Shown piece by piece: positions 25,648 through 34,109 of a stretch of DNA of 64,000 bases. Both the position numbers and the translations under genes were made by a program. The stretch is from positions 69,772-133,771 of the forward strand of contig PMFN01000030.1 in NCBI GenBank assembly GCA_003155135.1, given 5' to 3'. The notes below the pieces were generated by a model. The model was not told the origin of the DNA and did no database searches. It saw only the letters and a program-made list of their open reading frames with translations. Position 1 is the first letter of the stretch. Every line of letters begins with the position of its first letter. Source of the stretch: Acidimicrobiaceae bacterium (lineage in GTDB: Bacteria > Actinomycetota > Acidimicrobiia > Acidimicrobiales > RAAP-2).

Positions 25648-27276
25648 CTAGCTGACGGGCTTGCCACCCGAGCACCATGCGTTGTCCGGGACATTCACGC
25701 AGGGGTTCGGCATGGTGGGCAGGCTCTTCGGCACCGGATGCAGCACCACCGTGGTGCGCACCGGATAGTTCGCCCCCGCCGGACACGAGCCGAAGCCGGT
25801 ATCGCACAGCGTTTGGGCCAGCAGGTCCGAGGGGACGTCGGCCGCCGCACGGTTGAGCCCGCAGGTGGGGTACTTCGTCTCGAGGTCGCTCGGGACCGAG
25901 CCGTTCGGGGCGACGTTGCCCATGAAGCAGTTGGAGGGCTGGTTGGGATTGAGGGCGATCTGGCCGTAGTCGGCGTTCGAGGGGTTCTTGAAGTACCCGT
26001 TGTTGTCGAATGTGTTGTCGGCCAGCCGGTCGTTCATCGGGTCGTAGACGCAGCCGAAGCCTGTGACCTCCACCCCACCCGTGCCGGTGCAGGACTGGTT
26101 GTACTCCGGTGTCGAGGAGTCGGGATAGGGGATGAAGAGGATCCCCCACGCACCGTTGTCCTTGAACGTGTTGTGCATCACCGTGTCGTTGCGGCCTCCG
26201 GAGAGCGTCATCCCGGTGCCGGTCGGCCCTGCGGCGGCGTTTCCGGCCTCAGGTGCGTTCGGGTTGTTGTTGTCCTCGAAGGTGTTGTCCATGGCCACCC
26301 AGCACGAGCGGGTGTGGGTGATGGGCGAGATGGCGTTGCCCGGGCAGTCGCCGTTCTGCGGAGCCGGGGGGTCGCCGTTGATCTGGGTGTTGGTGTCGAG
26401 GCCGTCCTGGTTGTTGTCGAACAGCGAGTCCTTGATGACGACCGCCCCGCCCGAGTTGGTCCCCGAGTAGCCCAGCGCGTTGTACTCCATCCAGGCCTTC
26501 GAGATGGTGACGTCGCAGACCTGTTGGCAGGCGCCGACGTACATGCCCGAGTCGTTGAAGTTCGATGCGTAGATGTTGGACCATGAGGCACCGTCGCCTG
26601 CTGAGTCCGACGAGAAGATGCCGTATTCGGCCGCCGTCGACTCACCGCCGAAGTAGGTGGTCTCCGCAGTCAGGTAGCTGCCCTCGTAGCCGTGCAGGCC
26701 GATGGTCGCCGTGTCGGCGCCACCGTTCCACCAGATCTCATTGCCCGAGTCCTGGCTCCCCGACAGGTAGTTGCATGCCGTGAGGTTGTCGATGCTCACG
26801 TGGTTGGCCTTGTAGACAACGATCCCGTTGCGGCCAATGGCCTGGCCGTTCTGCACGACGCCGAACTGCTGGTCAGCCTGGTTCGTCGAGCACTCCGGCG
26901 CCCCCTGCTTGGTCCCGTCGACGACGGTCGTGTTGCGGTTCATGCCGCGGATGTGGAGGTTCGAGGTCTGGATCAGCACACCCCCGAAATGCCCGTGGTC
27001 GACCGACGCCGGCGTGCTGGTGAGGTCGGCGTCCTCCTTGTAGTCACCGGGCGCGACGAGGATCCAGTCGCCGGACTTCGCCGCGTTCACCGCGGACTGG
27101 ATCGTCGTGAACCCGCCCTTGTGGCCGTGGAATGTCCCGACGAGGAGGACGTGCCCCGATGATGCGCCTGTCGCTGTCGACGACCCCGAGCTGCACGCGC
27201 TCAACACCCCTGCGGCCAACAATCCTGCCCCGAGCGCGACCAAGCCGGTGCGCCCTCGATCTGCAATCGACCTCAT
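25648..27276 (-). CDS. Right-handed beta-helix lipoprotein
   Basis: ATG 27276 begins a lipoprotein signal with lipobox LSAC (C28 is lipidated); the ORF is open further upstream, but the signal sets the start. The mature 515 residues form a parallel beta-helix with repeated Asn/Asp/Gly-rich turns (NNNPN, NDTVMHNTF, NTFDNNGYF, SLFDNNQDG). It also has at least ten cysteines, suggesting disulfide stapling outside the cell. The folds of pectate lyases and other polysaccharide-acting enzymes are similar, but I cannot see a catalytic triad. It lies 74 bases downstream of efeB on the same strand, so it may be the third gene of that operon. Confidence 0.82.
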   Translation of the reverse strand: MRSIADRGRTGLVALGAGLLAAGVLSACSSGSSTATGASSGHVLLVGTFHGHKGGFTTIQSAVNAAKSGDWILVAPGDYKEDADLTSTPASVDHGHFGGVLIQTSNLHIRGMNRNTTVVDGTKQGAPECSTNQADQQFGVVQNGQAIGRNGIVVYKANHVSIDNLTACNYLSGSQDSGNEIWWNGGADTATIGLHGYEGSYLTAETTYFGGESTAAEYGIFSSDSAGDGASWSNIYASNFNDSGMYVGACQQVCDVTISKAWMEYNALGYSGTNSGGAVVIKDSLFDNNQDGLDTNTQINGDPPAPQNGDCPGNAISPITHTRSCWVAMDNTFEDNNNPNAPEAGNAAAGPTGTGMTLSGGRNDTVMHNTFKDNGAWGILFIPYPDSSTPEYNQSCTGTGGVEVTGFGCVYDPMNDRLADNTFDNNGYFKNPSNADYGQIALNPNQPSNCFMGNVAPNGSVPSDLETKYPTCGLNRAAADVPSDLLAQTLCDTGFGSCPAGANYPVRTTVVLHPVPKSLPTMPNPCVNVPDNAWCSGGKPVS

Positions 27277-27350
27277 TGTGCCCCCCCCCACCGGTTCAGC
27301 AGAGCCCGCTTCCCGGCGAGGTGAATGTAGCGCGACCCCCCCCTTTCGGA

Positions 27351-28598
27351 CTAGCCGAGGACGACCTGGCCCCACCCCTCGCCGGGGGAGAGCCCCCGTG
27401 GGCACGCGTAGACGCCGCTCGAGGTGTGCACGAGGTAACCGTGCAGCGCGTCGTTGGTGGCGAGACGGCGCTGGATGGCGGTGAACTGCAGGGCCGGGTC
27501 CTTCTGGAAGCAGATGAAGAAGAGCCCTGCATCGAGCTCTCCCGAGACGGGGTCGACGCCGTCGGCGAAGCCGTAGCCTCGCCGCAAGAGGCGCTGTCCG
27601 GCGTTGGCCAGCGGGCTCGCGACCCGGATGTGTGCCCCGTCGGGGATCAGGGGCAAGCCGTGGGCCCCGGTGGCGGACAGGTCGACGGGGTCGTGCTCGT
27701 GCCGGCCCCCCAACGGTGCACCCGAGCGCTTGAAGCGGCCGACCGCCGCCTCCTGCCCCCCGAGCGGCGTTGCCGCCCACAGCTCGAGCCGGGCCCTGAT
27801 CCGGCGAGCGACCAGGTAGGTCCCCCCGACCATCCAGTGCGGCTCCCGCTCATCGTCGACCCAGACGAACTGCGCGATCTCGGCGGTGTCGCCAGCGAGA
27901 AGGTTGTCGGTTCCGTCCTTGAATCCCAAGAGGTTGCGCTTGGTCTCCTGAGCCGTGGTTGTGGACGACGTTCGACCGAAGCCGACCTGCAGGGCGCGCA
28001 ACGCCAGCACGCCCTGGCCGAGGCGCGCCAGGTTGTGCACGGCATGGAACGCCACCTGCGCGTCGTCAGCGCAGGCCTGAATGCAGACGTCCCCGCCTGA
28101 CCGGGTGGGATCGAGCTGGTCGCCGTCGAACGCCGGCAGATCGGCGAGGGAGACCGGTGCGGCCGTTCCCGACACCGCCGGCCGGCTGAACAGGGTGGGT
28201 CCCACGCCGAAGGTGACGCTCAGGCGGCCCGGCCCGGCGTCGAGTGCCTCCCCGGTGTCCGCCGGTGGGTATGCGGGGCTCGCGTCGCCGGGGATCTGCT
28301 CCCCACTGGCCATGCGCGCAGCTGCCTGACTCCAGGCGTCGAGGGTCGTCGAGAGCGCACTCCTCGAGCGGCTGGCGACGTCGAAGGTGGCGAAGACGAG
28401 GTGGTCCTGGGCGGCGGTGACGATGCCGGCCTGGTGGGTGCCGTAGAAGTCCACGACCCCGTTCCCGCCGGTGCCCACCGCGGCCCCCGCCGGGGAGGGG
28501 GACCCGACCTCGAGGGCACCGACGACGCCGAGCGATGCGAGGGCCGACGAGGCGAGCAGCTGGCGCCGGCTCAGGCGGAACGCATCGGGCTCTCTCAC
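27351..28598 (-). CDS. efeB: Tat-exported Dyp-type haem peroxidase EfeB (deferrochelatase)
   Basis: The 415-aa protein has a twin-arginine signal (LSRRQLLASSALASLG, residues 9-24) and the EfeB/Dyp motifs: FYGTHQAGI (51-59), GFKDGTDN (225-232, with the distal Asp) and PDGAHIRVASP, where H323 is the proximal haem ligand and R325 follows. EfeB oxidises ferrous iron or removes iron from haem in the periplasmic space, passing it to EfeO and the EfeU permease. Its GTG start overlaps the stop of the EfeO-like lipoprotein gene. No EfeU permease is visible in the window. Confidence 0.93.
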   Translation of the reverse strand: MREPDAFRLSRRQLLASSALASLGVVGALEVGSPSPAGAAVGTGGNGVVDFYGTHQAGIVTAAQDHLVFATFDVASRSRSALSTTLDAWSQAAARMASGEQIPGDASPAYPPADTGEALDAGPGRLSVTFGVGPTLFSRPAVSGTAAPVSLADLPAFDGDQLDPTRSGGDVCIQACADDAQVAFHAVHNLARLGQGVLALRALQVGFGRTSSTTTAQETKRNLLGFKDGTDNLLAGDTAEIAQFVWVDDEREPHWMVGGTYLVARRIRARLELWAATPLGGQEAAVGRFKRSGAPLGGRHEHDPVDLSATGAHGLPLIPDGAHIRVASPLANAGQRLLRRGYGFADGVDPVSGELDAGLFFICFQKDPALQFTAIQRRLATNDALHGYLVHTSSGVYACPRGLSPGEGWGQVVLG

Positions 28599-29434
28599 TG
28601 GTACTGGCCGCCCTGGCCGTACCCGGCGAGCCCACCGGACAGCTCGCCCAAAGCGCCGAGCGCCGCGTCGGCCGCACCCACGACCGCGGCGGGCGAGGTG
28701 GCACCCCCGAGAGCCGACTCGAGGGCGGTGACCCGCTCGCCGGCGAGAGCCGTCGGGCCCGGCGAGATCATCGACCCGAGGAGTGCGAGGCCCTCGACGG
28801 TCGAGGCCACCGCGTCGGTGGTGACGACCAGGTCGCCTCTCGTGAGACCGTCGGGCGCCGGCGCGGTCAGGACCTGGGCCGCACTGGCCGCGACCCAGGC
28901 CAGCGCCCGCTGTGCCTCGAGCGCCACGTCTTGGGGGGTGAGAACGATCCTCGACAAGAGGAGCTCGGCGTCGCCCCCCTCGGTGGCGAGCTGGGCGGCG
29001 CCGGTGGTGTCGCTTTGGCCCGCAGCGAGCGACGCCCGCAGCTGCGCGATGCCTCCGTCAGTCAGCGACGAACCCATGTCGTTGGTCGGTGTCGTGAGGC
29101 CGCCCGGCCCGAGCACGACCTCGGCCCGGGCGACGTCGAAGGCCCGTTGGACCGACGTGAGATCTGCGAGGGCAGGCGCTGTCCGACCGGCAGCCAGGTC
29201 TTCGGCGAGCGACGACAGCGCGCTGTCGAGCGACTCTCCGGCCACCGCCATCTGGCTCCGAAAGGCGGTTGTGGCGTCCAGCGCCGCCGCCTGCTGTGCG
29301 GGCGACGCCGTGCCGTCCGAGCGGTGCGGCCGGTGGTAGGAGGGGCCTGCGGTCGTGGAGGAGCAACCCGCCAGCAGGGCGACGGTGAGAATGAGGCCGC
29401 CGCACACCGGTCGGGAGAGGCGAAGGGGCGACAC
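28595..29434 (-). CDS. EfeO/imelysin-like lipoprotein lacking the HxxE motif
   Basis: GTG 29434 gives a 279-aa lipoprotein with lipobox LLAGC (C24). The rest is almost all helical and fits the EfeO/EfeM M75 fold by pattern: an early FDVARAEVVLGPG stretch, a later LLLSRIVLTPQDVALEAQ and a VASTVEGLALLGSMISP helix. EfeO domains normally carry a metal-binding HxxE in GFHRIEKAL; the matching stretch here is GIAQLRASL, so His and Glu are replaced by Ala and Arg, and the mature protein has almost no histidine. It probably scaffolds or docks EfeB rather than binding iron in the standard way. The gene is first in the operon and divergent from the carbonic anhydrase. Confidence 0.68.
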   Translation of the reverse strand: MSPLRLSRPVCGGLILTVALLAGCSSTTAGPSYHRPHRSDGTASPAQQAAALDATTAFRSQMAVAGESLDSALSSLAEDLAAGRTAPALADLTSVQRAFDVARAEVVLGPGGLTTPTNDMGSSLTDGGIAQLRASLAAGQSDTTGAAQLATEGGDAELLLSRIVLTPQDVALEAQRALAWVAASAAQVLTAPAPDGLTRGDLVVTTDAVASTVEGLALLGSMISPGPTALAGERVTALESALGGATSPAAVVGAADAALGALGELSGGLAGYGQGGQYQ

Positions 29435-29497
29435 GGCGCCTGATCCTACGGTCGCACCCGCATGGACCGCCGCCGGGCCGCACCCGAGTGCGTGCCC

Positions 29498-29526
29498 TTG
29501 ACGGGCGCACGGGCGCGTCCTAAACA
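29498..29526 (+). promoter_or_regulatory. Promoter for the carbonic anhydrase
   Basis: TTGACG (29498-29503) and TAAACA (29521-29526) are spaced 17 bases apart, close to the sigma-70 optimum. A small inverted repeat TGAC-7-GTCA begins at 29527, at the expected transcription start. The coding start is about 60 bases downstream with AAAGGGG before it. Confidence 0.55.
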
Positions 29527-29585
29527 TGACAAAACCGGTCAGAAAACAGGTGTATCGCACCAACTGAGCAGAAAGGGGATTACCC

Positions 29586-30164
29586 ATGACGATCCGAGAC
29601 GAGGTCCTCGCCGCCAATGAGGACTATGCCGCCTCCTTTGGGCCGAAAGCAGATCTGGCCCTCCCGCCGGCCCGCCACTTCGCCATCCTCACGTGCATGG
29701 ATGCACGGCTCGATCCGGCGAAATACGCCGGGCTGAGCGAGGGGGACGCGCACGTCATCCGCAATGCCGGCGGCCGGGCCAGCGACGACGCCATCCGCTC
29801 CCTGGTCATCTCCTACAAGCTGCTCGGCACAGCTCAGTGGTTCGTCATCCACCACACCAACTGCGGCATGGAGTTCTTCACCGATGACGTGATCCGCGGG
29901 CTCTTGGCCAACAGCCTGGAAACAGCCGCACTCGGCCCCGATGGGTTCTACGACGTCGGTTCTGGGCCCGGGTCGGCGGAGGCGAACTACATCGACTGGC
30001 TCACCATCTCGGACAACGCCCAGAGCGTGGTGGAGGACGTCGCGCGCATCCGTGCGCACCCGCTTGTCCCCGGTGGCATCCCGATCTACGGCTACATCTA
30101 CGACGTGACCAGCGGCCGGCTGATCGAGGTGTCCGAGGCCACGAAGGCCGGCCTGCCGACCTAA
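29586..30164 (+). CDS. Beta-class carbonic anhydrase
   Basis: This 192-aa cytoplasmic enzyme interconverts CO2 and bicarbonate. The zinc ligands are C37 (TCMDAR, with the D39-R41 pair that gates the metal), H90 and C93 (HHTNCGM). The [11 protein letters not shown] loop is the family signature. Length is short, as in the mycobacterial Rv1284-type branch. The ATG is preceded by a good AAAGGGG site. Bicarbonate would feed carboxylases such as the acyl-CoA carboxylase at 42056, a functional link I infer, not one the map proves. Confidence 0.92.
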   Translation: MTIRDEVLAANEDYAASFGPKADLALPPARHFAILTCMDARLDPAKYAGLSEGDAHVIRNAGGRASDDAIRSLVISYKLLGTAQWFVIHHTNCGMEFFTDDVIRGLLANSLETAALGPDGFYDVGSGPGSAEANYIDWLTISDNAQSVVEDVARIRAHPLVPGGIPIYGYIYDVTSGRLIEVSEATKAGLPT

Positions 30165-30724
30165 CGGCCGCCCGCCTCGGGGGCACGCCCGTCTTCGAGG
30201 TAGACGCACTCGGTCGAGGCGAGGGCGGCGCGCACCCGGCGGCGGAGCGGCCCGCTCAACAGCTCGAAGGCCTTGGCCGGCTTGGCGAAGCGGTGCTCGG
30301 AGAGCTCCGCCTCTTGGAGGACGATCGCCGCGCGCGCTCGGCGGGGCAGCACGCCGCAGTCGAACAGGAAGCGCATGCCCCCGGCTCGGCCGGGCTTCGG
30401 GCGAAGGAAGTCGACGGCGGCGAGACGCCCATGGGTGACCCGGAGGCCCACCTCTTCGAGGACCTCTCGGCGGCACGCCTCCCAGGGCGTCTCACCGTCG
30501 GCCTCCATGATGCCGCCGGGGATCGTCCAGCCGGCCTTGTACGTCGGCTTGGCGATGAGGAGGCGACCAGCGCCGTCGAAGAGGAGAGCGCCCGACGAGG
30601 CAGGGATCCGGGGCAGCTCGAAGGGAAGCTCGTCGCTCGTGTCCACGCCAGATGCTCGCACAGGCCGGGCCGGCCACCCGGCATCAGAGGTGACCTTGGC
30701 CCCTTCTCGTGGCGGGTCCGACAT
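30161..30724 (-). CDS. NUDIX hydrolase
   Basis: ATG 30724 gives 187 aa. The Nudix box reads [19 protein letters not shown], then LEEVGL (G-x5-E-x7-RE-x-x-EE-x-G), so Mg-dependent hydrolysis of a nucleoside diphosphate derivative is expected. The surrounding sequence ([21 protein letters not shown] ahead of the box and FLFDCGVL after it) resembles broad-range NUDIX proteins; the exact substrate is unknown. It is convergent with the carbonic anhydrase (4-base overlap at the stops) and divergent from the acyl-CoA dehydrogenase, with the start region close to that gene's leader. Confidence 0.88.
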   Translation of the reverse strand: MSDPPREGAKVTSDAGWPARPVRASGVDTSDELPFELPRIPASSGALLFDGAGRLLIAKPTYKAGWTIPGGIMEADGETPWEACRREVLEEVGLRVTHGRLAAVDFLRPKPGRAGGMRFLFDCGVLPRRARAAIVLQEAELSEHRFAKPAKAFELLSGPLRRRVRAALASTECVYLEDGRAPEAGGR

Positions 30725-30782
30725 GATGCCCTTGAGGGATGGAGCGTGGCGGGGAGCCCGCCGCCGGAGCAGGAGGTGCACC

Positions 30783-32492
30783 TTGTCGATCGGACAACCC
30801 GGCCGGGAGGACCTCCTCCGATGGAGGGGTGCTTCGCCGTCCAACTACTACGACGCCTCGCCCAACCTGGCCCGCGTGTTCGCCCTACGCGCCGGGCCCG
30901 CCCTCCTCGCGGCAACCGGGCCCAACCTCGGGCACTTCGGGCAGGTGGTGGCCGAGGAGGTTGAGCCCGCCGTCGCCATGGTGGAGCGCCACCGCGAGTT
31001 CCCCGCACACGTCAAGTACGACGCGCTCGGACAGCACCGCGAGTCGATCGAGTTTCACCCTGCGCACCTCGACGCCGGCCGGGCCATCTGGGCCTCGGGC
31101 ATGCTCGCACTCCCCAACGACCGCGCCGGGGACTTCGAGATGGCGGGGCTCTTCTACCTGCTGTCCCACGTCGGCGAGGGTGGCCACGCCTGCCCGGTCG
31201 TCTGCACGGCCGGCCTTGCTCGGGCGCTCGGCCGGCGAGGGCCCGACGCGCTGGCCGAAAGGCACCTCGACGCACTGCGCGGCCGCGACTACCCCCGGAG
31301 CGCACGCGGGTCGCAGTTCCTGACCGAGATCCAAGGTGGCTCCGACGTGGGCGCCAACGTCACGCGCGCGGTCCCCGATGTGACCGTCGACGGTGCGTGG
31401 CGCATTACCGGGGAGAAGTGGTTCTGCTCGGTGGCCGATGCCCAGCTCTTCGCGGTGATGGCCAGACCGGAGGGCGGCGTGGCGGGGACCCGTGGCCTCG
31501 GCTTGTTCCTGGTACCGCGGAGCCTGGACGGGAGTGCGCCGAACGGGTTCGCGATCCGTCGGCTGAAGGACAAGCTCGGCACCCGCTCCATGGCGTCGGC
31601 GGAGATCGACTTCGACGCGGCGCTGGGTTGGCCGATCGGGACCGTGGAGGAGGGCTTCCACATCGCCGTGCAGGACCTGCTCAACACCTCGAGGTGGTTG
31701 AACGCGCTCGGGTCGACGGGGATCATGCGGCGGGCCTTCCTCGAGGCCTCGTCCTTCGCCCGGCACCGACTCGCCTTCGGCCGCCCGATCGACTCCTTCC
31801 CACTCGTGAGGGAGCAGCTGGCGGTCATGAAGTCCGAGGAGTACGCCGCCCTGAGCTCGACGATGGTGTTGACCGCACTCCTCGGGCGACTCGACGAGAG
31901 CGTGGCCGACGAGAGCGAGGAGCGCTTCTACCGCTTCTTGGTCAACGCCAACAAGTACCTGACCTCGATTAGCGCCACCGACGTCGCGCGCCGGGGCATC
32001 GAGGTCCTCGGGGGCAACGGGACGATCGAGGACTTCTCCCCGATGCCTCGCCTTTACCGCGACGCCATGGTCTACGAGAGCTGGGAGGGGACGCACAACG
32101 TGCTCTGCGCCCAGGTCCAGCGCGACTGCGTCCGTCTCGGCCTGCTCGACGACGTGCTCGTCTGGGTGCGAAAGGAGCTGGCCACCGCCGGGGCCGGAGC
32201 CGATGCGGGCCTGGTCGCCGACGCGCTGGACCGGCTCGAGCCACGGCTGCAGCGCTCGCTTCGTGACGCAGGGTCAGGAGCGGCCCACTTCCGGCGCCAG
32301 CTCGACGCGCTCGTCCGGGCCATCCAGGCGGCCTCCTTGCTGCACGAGGCCGCCGGCGAGGAGCCGGCGACCGGTAAGGCGGCAGCGGCCGCCCTCTTCG
32401 TGCGGCGCCATCTGGCGCCGGGCTATGTGCCTGATGACGACCCCAGCTGGGGTGACCGCATCGATGCGGTCGTGGCCGGCGACGCCGGATGA
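30783..32492 (+). CDS. Acyl-CoA dehydrogenase, AidB-type
   Basis: I choose TTG 30783 because a perfect AGGAGGT (30771-30777) lies five bases upstream; an ATG at 30723 is in frame but has no such site and falls in the NUDIX leader. The 569-aa flavoprotein has FLTEIQGGSDVGANVTRA (FAD/substrate loop), WRITGEKWFCS, the middle beta domain, LAFGRPIDSFPLVREQLA (dimer/FAD arm) and RDAMVYESWEGTHNVL near the end. The 140-residue C-terminal extension and the EIQGGSDVG variant fit the AidB/IVD-like group, some of which protect DNA from alkylation. That might connect to the Ada-AlkA gene at 11939, but they are 19 kb apart. Confidence 0.85.
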   Translation: MSIGQPGREDLLRWRGASPSNYYDASPNLARVFALRAGPALLAATGPNLGHFGQVVAEEVEPAVAMVERHREFPAHVKYDALGQHRESIEFHPAHLDAGRAIWASGMLALPNDRAGDFEMAGLFYLLSHVGEGGHACPVVCTAGLARALGRRGPDALAERHLDALRGRDYPRSARGSQFLTEIQGGSDVGANVTRAVPDVTVDGAWRITGEKWFCSVADAQLFAVMARPEGGVAGTRGLGLFLVPRSLDGSAPNGFAIRRLKDKLGTRSMASAEIDFDAALGWPIGTVEEGFHIAVQDLLNTSRWLNALGSTGIMRRAFLEASSFARHRLAFGRPIDSFPLVREQLAVMKSEEYAALSSTMVLTALLGRLDESVADESEERFYRFLVNANKYLTSISATDVARRGIEVLGGNGTIEDFSPMPRLYRDAMVYESWEGTHNVLCAQVQRDCVRLGLLDDVLVWVRKELATAGAGADAGLVADALDRLEPRLQRSLRDAGSGAAHFRRQLDALVRAIQAASLLHEAAGEEPATGKAAAAALFVRRHLAPGYVPDDDPSWGDRIDAVVAGDAG

Positions 32493-32526
32493 GCCGTGTC
32501 GCCGGCGCGCGGGCGCCGACGCAGCC

Positions 32527-33921
32527 TCAGTCGCCCGGGCTCTCGGCCGCCCCTCCGGCGACCGCTCCTCCGGCGATGGCCCCGACGAGCTGGGCGTGGT
32601 CCCGCTCGTTCTGCTCGGCGTAGCGGCGGGCGAACCGGCCGAGAGCGTCGGTGAACTTCCCGCCCTTGCCGATGTAGCCGCTAATGGCCTGGGGATCGCC
32701 CGTACGGGCGTGGGCCCGGGCCAGCGACTCGCCGCACGCGGTGGCGAACTCGACGAGGCGTGGGCCGACCAGCTCGATGCTCGGGATGATCTTCATGTCG
32801 CGGAACTGGCGCACGTAGTAGTCGTGGCCCCCGTAGGTGCTCCAGCCCACGAAGATGTCGGTGGCGGACTGCAGCAGTCGCTTGCCGTGGACCACGCGCG
32901 CGCCATGGTTGTCGTAGCGGCTCGGGCGCGTGTGGCGCTCGTAGACTGATTCACCGGCTTGTTTCACCTGAAGGAAGAGGGGGTCCGCGCCTGTTCGGCC
33001 CTCGAGGAGCACCAGGTACACCCGCATGCCGACGCTGCCGACACCCACAACCTGCCGGACGGTGTCGACCTCGGTGAAGCGGTCGAAGAGGTGGCGCCGG
33101 TCCTCTTGGAGGGTCAAGCGGTACTGGGCGAGGAGGTGGTCGACGAGCTCATCCTGCTCGTCGTCGTCGATCGTCACGCGGATCGGGGGGTCCTCGGTGA
33201 TGCGCGGCCTTCCGTGGGCCATGGCCGTGAGCTTCGTGAAGGCGTGGCGGCTGGTCCGGCGCTTCTTCTTCCTCTCGATGTACACCGACACGCGGCCCTG
33301 GTCGGCGGGTTCGAAGTAGTCGATCAATTTGTCGACGTGCATGCCGTCGTACCAGATGTCGAGCTCGGGCGTCTCGGCGTAGCGCCCCATGCGTGTGGCG
33401 TAGGACTCGACGGCCGCGGTCACCGCCAGCGCGGCCCGCTTGGGCTTGATGCCGTCCTGGCGGGCGGCCACGACCAGGCTGGCGGCCAGCCGCTTCACGT
33501 CCCACTCGAACGGGCCGGGCAATGTCTCGTCGAAGTCGCGCAAGTCGAACGAGAGGTTCCGCTCCGGGGTGGCCCACAGGCCGAAGTTGAGGACGTGCGC
33601 GTCGCCGCAGAGCTGCACCTCGAGCCCGCTGTCGGGCACCGAGGCGAGGTCGGCGGCCATGACGGCGGCCGCCCCTCGGTAGTAGTTCCACGGCGACAAC
33701 GCCATGCGCTCGTGTCGGATGGGCAGCAGCTCGGGGACCCTGATGGCGTTCTGGGCGAGGAGCGTCTCGAGCGCATCGTGACCTCGGTCACCCTCGTCCC
33801 ACTCGCCCAGCTGCTCCAGCGGGGCATGGGCGCGAGCCTGCCTCCCGCTCGCTCGGCGCTCCGTGCTCGTCGCGGCGAGGTCGTGGTGCCCGCCGGGGCG
33901 TTCCTGAGCGGGCTCGTGCAT
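32527..33921 (-). CDS. DUF2252 family protein (paralogue 2)
   Basis: ATG 33921 (GGAGGCGACGACG upstream) gives 464 aa. The same motifs as the copy at 24156 appear: RHERMALSPWNYYRGAA, LCGDAHVLNFGLWATPERN, FDLRDFDETLPGPFEWDVKR, then VGSVGMRVYLVLLEG and KQAGESVYERH. The two proteins are alignable end to end but clearly diverged, so the duplication is old. This copy has a more basic middle region (ERKKKRRTSR). Function unknown, with the same kinase-like motif reasoning as for paralogue 1. It is divergent from the alpha/beta hydrolase gene. Confidence 0.88.
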   Translation of the reverse strand: MHEPAQERPGGHHDLAATSTERRASGRQARAHAPLEQLGEWDEGDRGHDALETLLAQNAIRVPELLPIRHERMALSPWNYYRGAAAVMAADLASVPDSGLEVQLCGDAHVLNFGLWATPERNLSFDLRDFDETLPGPFEWDVKRLAASLVVAARQDGIKPKRAALAVTAAVESYATRMGRYAETPELDIWYDGMHVDKLIDYFEPADQGRVSVYIERKKKRRTSRHAFTKLTAMAHGRPRITEDPPIRVTIDDDEQDELVDHLLAQYRLTLQEDRRHLFDRFTEVDTVRQVVGVGSVGMRVYLVLLEGRTGADPLFLQVKQAGESVYERHTRPSRYDNHGARVVHGKRLLQSATDIFVGWSTYGGHDYYVRQFRDMKIIPSIELVGPRLVEFATACGESLARAHARTGDPQAISGYIGKGGKFTDALGRFARRYAEQNERDHAQLVGAIAGGAVAGGAAESPGD

Positions 33922-34006
33922 CGTCGTCGCCTCCGGCGTTGTGGGCAGCCGAGGAAGGGGCTGCGGATCAGATGACGTGAGCCTACGGCGACGGCACCTT
34001 CCGGCC

Positions 34007-34036
34007 GCGGCGGTGCGGCGGTGCGGCGGTGCGGCG
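34007..34036. repeat. Tandem octamer repeat in a divergent intergenic region
   Basis: The unit GCGGCGGT repeats 3.75 times without a mismatch, 86 bases upstream of the DUF2252 start and 74 bases upstream of the hydrolase start. Copy number could change by slippage and alter promoter spacing for either gene. Confidence 0.85.
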
Positions 34037-34109
34037 TTAGCGTGACCGCCGGGCCCACTCGACCGGCGGAGGCTCGCCTGAACGGGCCCAACAGGCGACA
34101 GGAGGCCCC

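Noticed and set aside
29434-29617. Longer version of the EfeO-like gene from the upstream ATG.
   Set aside because: The extra 61 residues precede a standard lipoprotein signal and overlap the carbonic anhydrase promoter.
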